This document shows, one piece after another, positions 25,570-33,741 of a stretch of DNA of 64,000 nt. The translations under genes were made by a program, and so were the position numbers. The stretch lies in assembly GCA_965230005.1 (NCBI GenBank), contig OZ245934.1:3782001-3846000 (forward strand). The letters run 5' to 3'. Source of the stretch: SZUA-309 sp965230005. GTDB taxonomy: Bacteria > Pseudomonadota > Gammaproteobacteria > Pseudomonadales > Azotimanducaceae. How positions within the stretch are numbered: the stretch's first letter is position 1; each line of letters starts with the position of its first letter. The notes beneath the pieces are model-generated. The model ran no database searches, was not told the origin of the DNA, and was given only the letters and a program-made list of their open reading frames with translations.

Positions 25570-26529
25570 ATGAAAAGGTGGCACCGAAAGGCCCGACAGT
25601 CCGTCAGCTTCCTAGATGAACTAGAGGTTGATATAGCCGAATGGGAAGCAGGAAAAACAACCAGTGCTCAGCTGCGAGAGAAGTATGCTCCCGAGTGGCA
25701 ATCACTCCGCAAAGCGATTGAGCGAGAGAATAGTGGCGGTCCCACGGTCGCCTCAGACATTCGGGAACTGCCCAACTTTTTGCGCCTGGTGGTTCTCGAA
25801 ATTGGCCCCCGTATGCCTGGAACCACGCTGGATCGGATCGACAATGCCGCTCGCACGTACAAGGCAGGGGCACTTAAGTGGGCAACTCCCAAGGAGCAAG
25901 CATTGAACCGCAGCACAACCAACCATTACCGGGTAACACTGCCGGGTACTCAGATTGAAGCTGAATTCACTATCCCCGAATTTGTGAAGTGCTCTGCTTG
26001 CCCCAAAGGCTTGAAAGCCCCCGCCATCCGCCAGCGCTTGGCACGCGGAGCGTCACCACAGGCAGCGTTTTTCACCCCAAAGGGCAAGAGGGTGCAGAGT
26101 GATGGAGTGGTTGCCGTGAGGATTCCAGCGCGGTCTGCTGCTTTGAGAGTGATTGAAGGTTACAGGAACGCCGTGTGGCGGTATCACCCGACTATGAGCA
26201 GGAACCTATTGCCAGCCGATAGGGAGGTGCTCCGCCGCTTCGCTAGGGATTGGGTGTATCTAGACTCCAGTGTGGATCCTGGTAGGGCGGTGCCGTTGAT
26301 TCTTGAGCACTGGGCTAGTGTGCTGCAGAGGATACGGGACACTTCCGGCAAACACCTGCCAGAAAAACCCTTTCCTAGCGTGCTCGCCAAGCATGTGGCC
26401 CTAATTCAGGAAGCTTACCGGAATATGCGCGCAAACGGCGTAAAGGCAACCGGATGGGTGCCCCGAGTGCAGGAACAAACAAGCACGCCGCACCTGGCCT
26501 TGGTAGAAGTAGACCCCGAGTCGTTGTGA
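25570..26529 (+). CDS. Unknown island protein with an HNH/AP2-like DNA-binding segment
   Basis: 319 residues. Residues about 83-117 (TLDRIDNAARTYKAGALKWA then TPKEQALNRSTT) resemble the motif shared by phage HNH nucleases, in which an LDRIDN...W(A)TxxEQxxNR run follows the HNH core. A preceding His-containing nuclease core is not clear, so it may be only DNA-binding. A Cys pair CSACP follows at about 140. The C-terminal 130 residues are helical and unrecognised. GGAG before the ATG supports the start. Possible replication or regulatory protein of the island. Confidence 0.6.
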   Translation: MKRWHRKARQSVSFLDELEVDIAEWEAGKTTSAQLREKYAPEWQSLRKAIERENSGGPTVASDIRELPNFLRLVVLEIGPRMPGTTLDRIDNAARTYKAGALKWATPKEQALNRSTTNHYRVTLPGTQIEAEFTIPEFVKCSACPKGLKAPAIRQRLARGASPQAAFFTPKGKRVQSDGVVAVRIPARSAALRVIEGYRNAVWRYHPTMSRNLLPADREVLRRFARDWVYLDSSVDPGRAVPLILEHWASVLQRIRDTSGKHLPEKPFPSVLAKHVALIQEAYRNMRANGVKATGWVPRVQEQTSTPHLALVEVDPESL

Positions 26530-26575
26530 GCCTGGACTACTCATTGTCCCCATAGTGCGTTAAACGCACCCGTTT

Positions 26576-26932
26576 TTGGCGAACCACCGGGCACCTAGCG
26601 AATGGATTTCAACCTTGATTGCAGAAAACGAAAACCAAAGCCATGCCACTCTTGCACTAGGTGCGGTCCATTGGGCGAACACCAGATACCTAACAGCAGA
26701 GTTGACTTCGATGGAACGGGCGGTGCTTCTCCAGATAGCGTTGCAAGTAGGCACGGCGTGGGGCGAAGTTCCCCACAAGCAAGTGGCTGGCTGTCTGGGC
26801 GTGTCCCGATTCACTGTCCATAGGGCGGCCAAACACCTGGCCGAGCTAGGTCTGTTGCTGCGTGCCCGTTACGTGCCGGGGCTCGGGTCCAGCAAGGGTT
26901 GGTGGTATCGACTCAACATCGGAACTGATTGA
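26576..26932 (+). CDS. Winged helix-turn-helix DNA-binding protein
   Basis: 118 residues from TTG 26576. Residues 45-95 form a wHTH: TSMERAVLLQIALQVGTAWG, then EVPHKQVAGCLGVSRFTVHR and AAKHLAELGLL. Similar modules occur in replication-control and RepA-type proteins of plasmids and satellites. Start uncertain: there is no ATG in frame near the domain and no strong ribosome binding site. Confidence 0.6.
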   Translation: MANHRAPSEWISTLIAENENQSHATLALGAVHWANTRYLTAELTSMERAVLLQIALQVGTAWGEVPHKQVAGCLGVSRFTVHRAAKHLAELGLLLRARYVPGLGSSKGWWYRLNIGTD

Positions 26933-27222
26933 GCAAAGCAAGATAAATTTTCGTCGAGCCAACACAGGCTTTGACAAACGCAACTAGTGAAAGTGATTGC
27001 AGTCGGCCAGCAAGCAGAATTTCCTGTGCCGACAGGCGTCATAGATTCGTGTCCACCTTAGGACTTCCGTTTCCCCCAAACCTCCAGCACTTCTTAACCA
27101 GGATGCGCGTACTCTGTGCGCTCTCGACCTCAAACTGGCGGAGCATTTTGGGGTATGTGACACCTACTGAGCTGCCGGGCTGTCATACGCTTGTCTGCCA
27201 CTTTTCTGTTATCGAGAAGACA

Positions 27223-27486
27223 ATGAGTGACCGAATCCTTTACTTACGGACCGAATATGATGGCCGAGATCTGCTCTCCGTTCTGGAGATCTACTACTAC
27301 GACGAAGATGGGGAAGAGGTAATCGATACATTGGCAACCGCAGCCTGCGACGGGCTCGACACCTGTGCTGATGCGGGTCACCAATTCCTGCTCGACAAGG
27401 TGCAAGCCAATCTAGTGCACGCCGGAATTAGCTTTTCTGGTCTTGAGACCGAAGAGGAGTTTGTAATCGACCCCGATGCCTTTTAG
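27223..27486 (+). CDS. Small acidic protein of unknown function
   Basis: 87 residues from ATG 27223, preceded by GAGAAGA. The product (MSDRILYLRTEYDGRDLLSV, then LEIYYYDEDGEEVIDTLATA) is strongly acidic with a run of Tyr and Asp. The in-frame extension upstream to 26971 is basic and cysteine-rich, unlike this protein, so the shorter start is preferred. Acidic small proteins in such islands include DNA mimics and anti-restriction proteins; there is no motif to prove that here. Confidence 0.5.
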   Translation: MSDRILYLRTEYDGRDLLSVLEIYYYDEDGEEVIDTLATAACDGLDTCADAGHQFLLDKVQANLVHAGISFSGLETEEEFVIDPDAF

Positions 27487-27691
27487 GCGGATTCGAGAGT
27501 ATTGGGCTTGCGAAGCCGCGTAGTGAGTAGGGTTGTGAGTAACCAAATTGGTGGGATGGGCGTGAGTCAGGCGGCATCTGTCCTACGGCTTGGACTTCAA
27601 TGGAGAGGGGGTCCACCACTACGACGCCGAATTTTTCGGAAGGCTCTAGAATTGCAGTTAATTTCAATTGGGATCAGTAGGAGATCACACC

Positions 27692-27895
27692 TTGGAGTTC
27701 AAACCCCCGCAGATCGTCTACCTACTACGTGAAGGCCAGACCGAGGAAGATGTGTTGCGAGACCACAAGCGCCTGGCAAGATGTCTGACTGCCCGCCAGA
27801 GGGCTCTCCGAGGTCCCCAGAAGCGTTCTACCCGCAAGAGAGTGGCGATCCGGGCCTTGCGCCCGGCTCCGGTCAAGGCTGGATTGGGCGTTTAA
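27692..27895 (+). CDS. Small ORF, possibly the remains of a longer gene
   Basis: 67 residues from TTG 27692, preceded by GTAGGAG. The first half (LEFKPPQIVYLLREGQTEED, then VLRDHKRLARCL) is protein-like, the second half is basic. Just upstream, in another frame, YGLDFNGEGVHHYDAEFFGR also reads like protein before a stop, so a frameshifted older gene may have covered about 27590-27790. It ends two bases before the next gene. Confidence 0.3.
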   Translation: MEFKPPQIVYLLREGQTEEDVLRDHKRLARCLTARQRALRGPQKRSTRKRVAIRALRPAPVKAGLGV

Positions 27896-27897
27896 GG

Positions 27898-28374
27898 GTG
27901 AACGAACTACGGAAACGGACCGTAGCTGATCTGCTGTCCCTCCACGCGGAAGTTATCGAGGAATTGCGCCAGCGTGGAGTGCTCCGGTCGGCAAACAATC
28001 CAACCGGAGATCTCGCCGAGTATCTGTTCTGCCAGGCTTTCGGATGGACGCAAGAAACAAACTCAGCGAAAGGGTTTGACGCTACCGACGATGGTGGAGT
28101 CCGCTTCCAGATCAAAGGGCGACGTCTGCACCGTAGGAACAAGTCCCGGCAGTTGTCCGCAATCCGAGATCTCGACGGATTCGACACGCTCGCGGCGGTC
28201 CTGTTGGATGATGACTATCGCGTTGTACGGGCTGCGCTAGTCCCCGCCCCCGTAGTGCGTGAGCGATCAACCTATGTGGAGCACACCAACAGCCACAAAT
28301 TCATCCTGCGCGACGATGTCTGGGAAGATTCGCGAGTTATTGATGTTACAGGCCCCTTGCGTGGTGCTGAGTGA
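27898..28374 (+). CDS. Unknown protein with a nuclease-like central segment
   Basis: 158 residues from GTG 27898 (MNELRKRTVADLLSLHAEVI). The central part, NPTGDLAEYLFCQAFGW ... GFDATDDGGVRFQIKGRR ... RQLSAIRDLDGFDTLAAVL, has E-x(n)-D-x-QxK spacing like PD-(D/E)xK nucleases: Glu in GDLAEYLF, Asp in GFDA and the QIKGRR lysine. Similar proteins are found beside defence genes. The longer frame from ATG 27781 adds a Pro/Gly-rich stretch with no protein character. Nuclease function is inference. Confidence 0.55.
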   Translation: MNELRKRTVADLLSLHAEVIEELRQRGVLRSANNPTGDLAEYLFCQAFGWTQETNSAKGFDATDDGGVRFQIKGRRLHRRNKSRQLSAIRDLDGFDTLAAVLLDDDYRVVRAALVPAPVVRERSTYVEHTNSHKFILRDDVWEDSRVIDVTGPLRGAE

Positions 28375-28461
28375 AGTTCACGGCCAGTTTGGTTCAGGGC
28401 AGGACGGCTTTGTTGGCGTCTGATAGCGGCACGGCAGATTGAAGGTTGAACGGGAACGGAT

Positions 28462-29016
28462 GTGGCTCGAAGAGAAACAAGGAAGCTTCAGCCGGAGTAT
28501 TCGTTCATAGGAGTTAAGCTTATAGGCTCCTCCGTAGCTATCAACGCTAGTCTCAACTATGAAGTTAGGGACGAGAAACGCCGACGCGATGAACTCGAAG
28601 TGTACAGTTACGGTACTCACATAGAACTGAATGGCATTTGCACCTATCCCGAGACGCTTGCAGGACACCATTACCAATTTTCAGTCTATTCAGGGAGCCG
28701 TCATCAGATTCACGTAACCGCATCGCTGATGGATCATCGTGCGTATGACGACGACTGTAACCCTGTGTCTCGGAAGTACCGAGGACAGTACGTTCCTGTT
28801 TACCATGCACCGTTGGGAATCGGTTATCTAGATAAGCAACGAGGCAAGAACGATTGGCGCTCGGCGGTGTTCGTTGATCGTCAGTCGGCTACCGACATGT
28901 TGGTCCTCTTAAGGGGTGCTGTTCCCCTGTTTATCAACGTCCATCAGATGAGGGTCGGTCGAAAACGATGGGTCGTGGGATTCACACTTCAAGATACCGA
29001 CCCGAGTGAGGAGTAG
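28462..29016 (+). CDS. Hypothetical island protein
   Basis: 184 residues from GTG 28462. The sequence is well mixed and beta-rich (EYSFIGVKLIGSSVAINASL ... HHYQFSVYSGSRHQIHVTAS), without signal peptide or membrane segment, and ends in acidic residues. No family recognised. It stands apart from its neighbours by about 85 and 370 bases. Confidence 0.5.
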   Translation: MARRETRKLQPEYSFIGVKLIGSSVAINASLNYEVRDEKRRRDELEVYSYGTHIELNGICTYPETLAGHHYQFSVYSGSRHQIHVTASLMDHRAYDDDCNPVSRKYRGQYVPVYHAPLGIGYLDKQRGKNDWRSAVFVDRQSATDMLVLLRGAVPLFINVHQMRVGRKRWVVGFTLQDTDPSEE

Positions 29017-29386
29017 CACACTTGAATTGTTGTCAGGCGGAGGTTTCCGCGTGTTGACGCCTAATAAGCAAATAAATTGCATTTATATTTGCAATCGATT
29101 GCAAAAAATCAGAGGTCATTGATGGAACTTAACACCTTGATTTCCCTCTACTTCACTCCCAAATAAATAGTGAGATTGGCTTGATGAGGGCTGCTTCGGT
29201 GGCTAGACTCGGACCAGGCGCGGAGCGCCAGAGCTGTCAGTAGTAGTGAAGGTTATCCCAAATCTAGGAACTAGCTGGTGAGGTCAAAAAACAAGAAGTG
29301 GGGGTTACATCACGCTTACATAGGAGCGTGAGAAGGATCATGAACCACCTGCTACGCTCGAAGAACACGATGGAGAATAACCCGTA
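29017..29386. other. 370-base A+T-rich spacer before the dGTPase pair
   Basis: No coding region seen. It contains the 18-bp palindrome listed next, several TTGCA/TGCAA repeats around it (29075-29105) and a clearly more A+T-rich composition than anywhere else in the window. It probably carries the control region for the two genes that follow; an origin-like role is possible. Confidence 0.45.
29088..29105. promoter_or_regulatory. Perfect 18-bp palindrome, candidate operator
   Basis: TTTGCAATCGATTGCAAA is perfectly symmetrical and lies in the A+T-rich spacer about 280 bases before the small wHTH gene and dGTPase. Its size and symmetry fit a dimeric repressor site; AlpA, the wHTH proteins in this island or a host regulator could bind it. 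Confidence 0.4.
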
Positions 29387-29623
29387 ATGAATCCTCAGTC
29401 GGACTTAGACCGAGCCATCCTGCAGTACATTGAATCTCATGGACAGGAAGGCGTTAGCGCCAAAGACCTTGTTGCCCATCTCAAAGACGAACACTTTGAT
29501 CGCTACGATGCAAAGAGTGCGCTATGGCGTTTACTTAACTGGGATGTTGTGGAGTTGGACGAGCGCAGACGGGTGCGTTGTGGGCCTCAACACCTAGAGA
29601 TACAAGAAGCCTCGACTGGATGA
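29387..29623 (+). CDS. Small winged-helix-like protein paired with dGTPase
   Basis: 78 residues. LDRAILQYIESHGQEGVSAK, DLVAHLKDEHFDRYDAKSAL and WRLLNWDVVELDERRRVRCG give three helices and a wing. It ends ten bases before the dGTPase start, so the two should be co-expressed. Likely a regulator or partner of the dGTPase; no named family recognised. Confidence 0.55.
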   Translation: MNPQSDLDRAILQYIESHGQEGVSAKDLVAHLKDEHFDRYDAKSALWRLLNWDVVELDERRRVRCGPQHLEIQEASTG

Positions 29624-29633
29624 TCTAATAAGG

Positions 29634-30917
29634 ATGCCCTCTTCGGCATTTGACGAACGGCGTCACCGAGAACGCTCCAACCCTTCTACAGATGTACGCT
29701 CCCCCTATCAGAGGGATCGTGATCGCCTTTTATATTCAAACGCATTCCGACGGCTCGCCGGGGTAACGCAAGTAATAAGCCCTATTGAGGGTGATGTCGT
29801 TCACAATCGGTTGACCCACACTCTTAAAGTGGCGCAGATTGCTCGACGACTGGCCGAAAAGCTTTTGCGAGATCTGCAGCAAACCGAAGAAACCCCTGGA
29901 CTTAGACCTCCGGATCCTGATCTCGCAGAAGCTTCCGCCCTAGCCCATGATCTTGGGCATCCGCCGTTCGGACATATCGGAGAGCATGAGCTTAACGCCT
30001 GCCTCAAAAACGCAGAGGAAAGTGAAGGCTACGAAGGTAACGCACAGTCGCTTCGCATCGTAACGAAACTCAGTACACGTACGACCGATTACCCCGGTCT
30101 GAACCTGACGCGGGGTACCATGAACGGGCTAATGAAGTATCCCTGGCTGCCAGCGGAAGGTAAGAGGAAGTGGGGTGCATACAGCGATGAATATGAGGAC
30201 TTCAGGTGGACCAGAGATCACGATGCCGTTGAGAAAGACACTCGAACTCTAGAGTCCGCCATCATGGATTGGGCTGATGATGTCACGTATGCCGTTCATG
30301 ACGTGCAGGACTTCTTTCGTGCCGGACTTATCCCTTTGCATATTCTGGAAGAGGTTGCAGCGGAAAGAACGGCATTCCTTACTTCCACCAGGGATCGGTG
30401 GGGATACACCAATCCAGGTCGTATGGAAAGGTGGGATGACTATGAGCAGGCTTTTGATGAACTGAATCTGTTTCCGTTTAAGTCGTCCTACCAAGGAGAC
30501 AAGCAGCAACAAGCGGACCTAGTAGCGATGGGTTCGGAACTGATAACCAGATTTATTAGCGCAGCGACCCTAGTTCCCGCAGAGAGCGGTAAATCCTACG
30601 AGCTAGAGATTAGTGACAGCGCCCAGTGTGAAGTAAGCATCATGAAGGCGTTGAACTGGCACTATGTCATTGAATCGACTGCCCTTCGATCCCAACAGTT
30701 TGGCCTGCGTCAGGTAATCCGTGACTTATTCGAAATATTTTCACGAGATGAAAATAGAACGCTTATTCCGCCTTGGATAACTGGAGAACTGGATCATGAC
30801 TGCTCTGTCAACCGCCGTGCGAGCGACGTGATATCTTCTCTAAGCGATGTGCAGGCACTCCGTCTTCATCAGAGGTTAAAGGGTAATCAGCCTGGATCGA
30901 TTCGCGACTGGATATAG
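29634..30917 (+). CDS. dGTP triphosphohydrolase (HD-domain, dGTPase family)
   Basis: 427 residues. N-terminal RxxxxSPYQRDRDRLLYSNAFR motif (SPYQRDRDRLLYSNAFRRLA), then the HD metal site: His in NRLTHTLKVAQIAR (about 62), HD in ALAHDLGHPPFGHIGE (about 103) and Asp in DWADDVTYAVHD (about 215). Hydrolyses dNTPs to nucleosides and triphosphate. In bacteria, relatives of this family have been shown to defend against phage by draining dNTP pools, and its position in a mobile island fits that role. All metal ligands are present. Confidence 0.88.
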   Translation: MPSSAFDERRHRERSNPSTDVRSPYQRDRDRLLYSNAFRRLAGVTQVISPIEGDVVHNRLTHTLKVAQIARRLAEKLLRDLQQTEETPGLRPPDPDLAEASALAHDLGHPPFGHIGEHELNACLKNAEESEGYEGNAQSLRIVTKLSTRTTDYPGLNLTRGTMNGLMKYPWLPAEGKRKWGAYSDEYEDFRWTRDHDAVEKDTRTLESAIMDWADDVTYAVHDVQDFFRAGLIPLHILEEVAAERTAFLTSTRDRWGYTNPGRMERWDDYEQAFDELNLFPFKSSYQGDKQQQADLVAMGSELITRFISAATLVPAESGKSYELEISDSAQCEVSIMKALNWHYVIESTALRSQQFGLRQVIRDLFEIFSRDENRTLIPPWITGELDHDCSVNRRASDVISSLSDVQALRLHQRLKGNQPGSIRDWI

Positions 30918-31207
30918 CGCACGTCGTGCTGTAGCTTCCAACCCAGTTTCGGTTTCAGATTGTAGTGGACCCCCGCGCACATCATCGCTGACACTCTTTG
31001 GAGCCTGATGCTCACATTGTAGCTGTCGAACTGATGGAACAATGCTTCTGCGACACCTGCCTGGAATCCTGACTTCGAGGATGAAGTGGTGTGACGGTCG
31101 GGAGAGACCGGCACCCCCTCAAAAAGCCCAGGCCTTGCTCCCACGGAATAGCTGCGTGGAATGCGCGGCCGTTGAGTCCAGTGCTGTATGCATTTACAGT
31201 TTATCTC

Positions 31208-31621
31208 GTGGCTGACAATCGCTCGCCCGAACTACGTTCAAAGATCATGGCCGCAGTGCGCCAGAAGGACACGGGTCCGGAGATGGTAGTTCGACGGTTG
31301 TTGCATCGACTAGGCTACCGATACCGTTTGCATCGGAAAGATCTGCCTGGAAGGCCCGATATCGTGTTCGGTCCTCGGCGAAAGGTGGTGTTTGTGCACG
31401 GATGCTTCTGGCACGGGCACGGTTGCGGCAAGGGACAACTGCCGAAAAGTCGGCTCGATTATTGGAGACCGAAAATCGAAACGAACATTGAAAGAGATCG
31501 CAAGAATCTAGGCGCGCTGAAAGAGATGGGTTGGGAGACTTTGGTTGTATGGCAGTGCGAGATGCATGATCTGACTGGACTAGTCGATCAGCTCACAGCT
31601 TTCCTGGATGGGGAGGGTTAG
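31208..31621 (+). CDS. vsr: Very short patch repair endonuclease
   Basis: 137 residues from GTG 31208 (MADNRSPELRSKIMAAVRQK); the upstream in-frame extension to 31091 has no family match. Conserved Vsr features are DTGPEMVVRRLLHRLGYRYR, LPGRPDIVFGPRRKVVFVHG (catalytic Asp) and CFWHGHGC (zinc/catalytic His), and later ERDRKNLGALKEMGWE. It nicks beside T:G mismatches created by deamination of 5-methylcytosine, protecting the genome from its partner methylase. One base separates its stop from the methylase start. Confidence 0.93.
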   Translation: MADNRSPELRSKIMAAVRQKDTGPEMVVRRLLHRLGYRYRLHRKDLPGRPDIVFGPRRKVVFVHGCFWHGHGCGKGQLPKSRLDYWRPKIETNIERDRKNLGALKEMGWETLVVWQCEMHDLTGLVDQLTAFLDGEG

Positions 31622-31622
31622 G

Positions 31623-32912
31623 ATGTCTAATCGGCCGAAAGTCCTTGATCTGTTCGCTGGAGTTGGGGGGTTGAGCCTGGGCTTTGAACAGGCTGGATTT
31701 GACGTTACTGCGGCGGTCGAGTTGGACCCAATCCACGCAGCAGCCCACCACTACAACTTTCCCGAGTGCGCAACGATTTGTGCCGACGCCACCGCCATTC
31801 GTGGCGATCAGATAGTCGATAGGGTTCGGGAGCCAATCGACATCGTGGTAGGGGGCGCTCCATGCCAAGGATTTTCTCTAATTGGGCAACGCGCCCTAGA
31901 CGACCCACGGAACCAACTGGTCAAGCATTTCATGCGGCTCGTCCTGGAGCTTCGACCCTCCTATTTCGTCTTGGAGAACGTCAAGGGACTGACGCTCGGT
32001 AAGCACAGAATGTTTCTCGAAGAGATAGCGGTTGAATTTGAGGAAAACGATTACCAGGTGCTAAAGCCATGGAGAGTTTTGAACGCCCGCAACTACGGCG
32101 TTCCGCAGGATCGACAACGGCTATTCCTGATAGGAGCACGAACCGGTCTGCCTCTTCCTGACTATCCGCCAGCCGTTTCGGAAACGCCCACATGCGGAGA
32201 TGCACTCGACGATCTGCCAGACGCGGAAAGTTTTGAGAGCCTGCGCAAGAGCGACACTGTTCGCACAAAGCAGCGTGGACATCTAAGCTTGTATGCGAGG
32301 GAGATGCGATGCCTCACTAACGACTCATGGAGATTTGGATACCCTCGGGAATGGGACGAGTCGCTGCTAACTTCCAGCCTGCGAACAGACCACACGGACA
32401 TATCGCGGAAGCGCTTCTCAGAAACTCAGCAGGGTAAGGTCGAGCCTATATCTAGGTTTTTCAAGCTCCCCGCTGACGGTGTGTCTAACACGCTCCGCGC
32501 AGGTACGGATTCCGCTCGCGGAGCCTTTACCAGCCCCCGTCCAATTCACTACAAGTACCACCGTTGCGTGACGGTCAGGGAGATGGCTCGCCTCCATGGC
32601 TTTCCAGATTGGTTTAGATTTCACGCCACTAAGTGGCACGGGGCGCGTCAAATCGGAAATGCCGTGCCTCCGCCGCTGGCACGAGCGGTTGCGGAGAGCC
32701 TTCTGCAGGCTCTGGAAGAGTCCCCTGTACGGCCGGGCAGGGCCATTGCTCTGGGCGACGAGCAGCTACTCAACCTCGACATGAAGTCAGCGTCCAGACA
32801 TTGGGGAGTTGATGTTCCGATTGGGAAGCGCGACAAAAAGAGCGGGGCCACCAAGCGCAAACAGGAAGCGATTGAAAAGGATCGGCTTGTCGCGACGACT
32901 CATGGCAACTAA
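31623..32912 (+). CDS. DNA (cytosine-5-)-methyltransferase
   Basis: Start chosen at ATG 31623 with GGGGAGGG upstream; 429 residues. All key motifs are present: I VLDLFAGVGGLSLGFEQAGF, IV GGAPCQGFS (catalytic Cys about residue 80), VI YFVLENVKGL, VIII QDRQRLFLIGAR and X QIGNAVPPPLARAVAESL. The target recognition region is about 210-310. It protects DNA as the modification half of a type II restriction cassette; the target sequence cannot be read. Its 3' end overlaps the next gene by eleven bases. Confidence 0.93.
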   Translation: MSNRPKVLDLFAGVGGLSLGFEQAGFDVTAAVELDPIHAAAHHYNFPECATICADATAIRGDQIVDRVREPIDIVVGGAPCQGFSLIGQRALDDPRNQLVKHFMRLVLELRPSYFVLENVKGLTLGKHRMFLEEIAVEFEENDYQVLKPWRVLNARNYGVPQDRQRLFLIGARTGLPLPDYPPAVSETPTCGDALDDLPDAESFESLRKSDTVRTKQRGHLSLYAREMRCLTNDSWRFGYPREWDESLLTSSLRTDHTDISRKRFSETQQGKVEPISRFFKLPADGVSNTLRAGTDSARGAFTSPRPIHYKYHRCVTVREMARLHGFPDWFRFHATKWHGARQIGNAVPPPLARAVAESLLQALEESPVRPGRAIALGDEQLLNLDMKSASRHWGVDVPIGKRDKKSGATKRKQEAIEKDRLVATTHGN

Positions 32913-33741
32913 AAAGAAGGGTGTATACGCGGCGACCATTGAGGAGATCTTTTTCCGCTACTGGAAGAAAGGCATCACCGAGTTCACCTTTGATCGTGAA
33001 GAAATAATAAGTACGGCAGCGGCGCTCCACAAACAGGGGATAACAAAGGGCAAAGAACCTAAGAACGCAGGAGACGTGATCTACAGCTACAGGCACCGAC
33101 AGAACCTGCCAGTCAGAATCCTCGAGACCCAACCCAAAGACAAAGGGTGGATCATTCTGGGAGCCGGTGACGCCAAGTATCGGTTCCGACTCAACAAGCT
33201 CACCCATATTCTTCCAACGCCAGGCAGGGCCATTATCAAGATTCCGGATGCAACGCCGGAAGTGATTTCTCGCTACGCGCTGAGCGACGAACAGGCTCTC
33301 TTGGCCAAAATACGGTATAACCGTTTAGTGGATATTTTTTTAGGTATCACCACATACTCACTTCAGAATCACCTGCGGACGAAGGTTGCGAACTACGGTC
33401 AGATTGAGATCGATGAACTATACGCAGGCGTCGATAAGCGCGGCGTTCACTACATAGTTCCGGCGCAAGCGAAGGGACCAAAGGACAAGCTTGGCGTAAT
33501 CCAAACTATCCAGGACGTCACGTACTGCCAAACCAAGGAAGAGTACAAACGACTAATCTGTCGAGCAGTGTCATCGCAGACGATCCTGGATGATGAACTC
33601 GGAGAGGTGATTGTCATGTTCGAGTTGGAGTTCGATGGAGACGAGGTAACAGTTGCTGAGGAAAAGCACTATTGCCTCGTTCCCGGCAGCTCTATTTCTG
33701 ACAGCGATCTCGCTCGGTATGGTCAGTCGCACGGCGGATGA
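32902..33741 (+). CDS. Putative type II restriction endonuclease of the vsr-methylase cassette
   Basis: 279 residues from ATG 32902. Residues about 165-205 (YGQIEIDELYAGVDKRGVHY then IVPAQAKGPKDKLGVIQ) look like the core of a PD-(D/E)xK nuclease, with Asp in DELY/GVD and Lys in QAKG; the usual Glu is a Gln here. The position, overlapping the methylase stop by eleven bases and followed by an EVE protein, is where the cognate nuclease of a restriction system would be. No named enzyme is recognised, so function is inference from context and the weak motif. Confidence 0.6.
   Translation: MATKKKGVYAATIEEIFFRYWKKGITEFTFDREEIISTAAALHKQGITKGKEPKNAGDVIYSYRHRQNLPVRILETQPKDKGWIILGAGDAKYRFRLNKLTHILPTPGRAIIKIPDATPEVISRYALSDEQALLAKIRYNRLVDIFLGITTYSLQNHLRTKVANYGQIEIDELYAGVDKRGVHYIVPAQAKGPKDKLGVIQTIQDVTYCQTKEEYKRLICRAVSSQTILDDELGEVIVMFELEFDGDEVTVAEEKHYCLVPGSSISDSDLARYGQSHGG

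Noticed and set aside
30887..31144. 85-codon minus-strand frame between dGTPase and vsr
   Set aside because: Overlaps the end of dGTPase, has no ribosome binding site or recognisable family. The roughly 290 bases here hold nothing else I can support.
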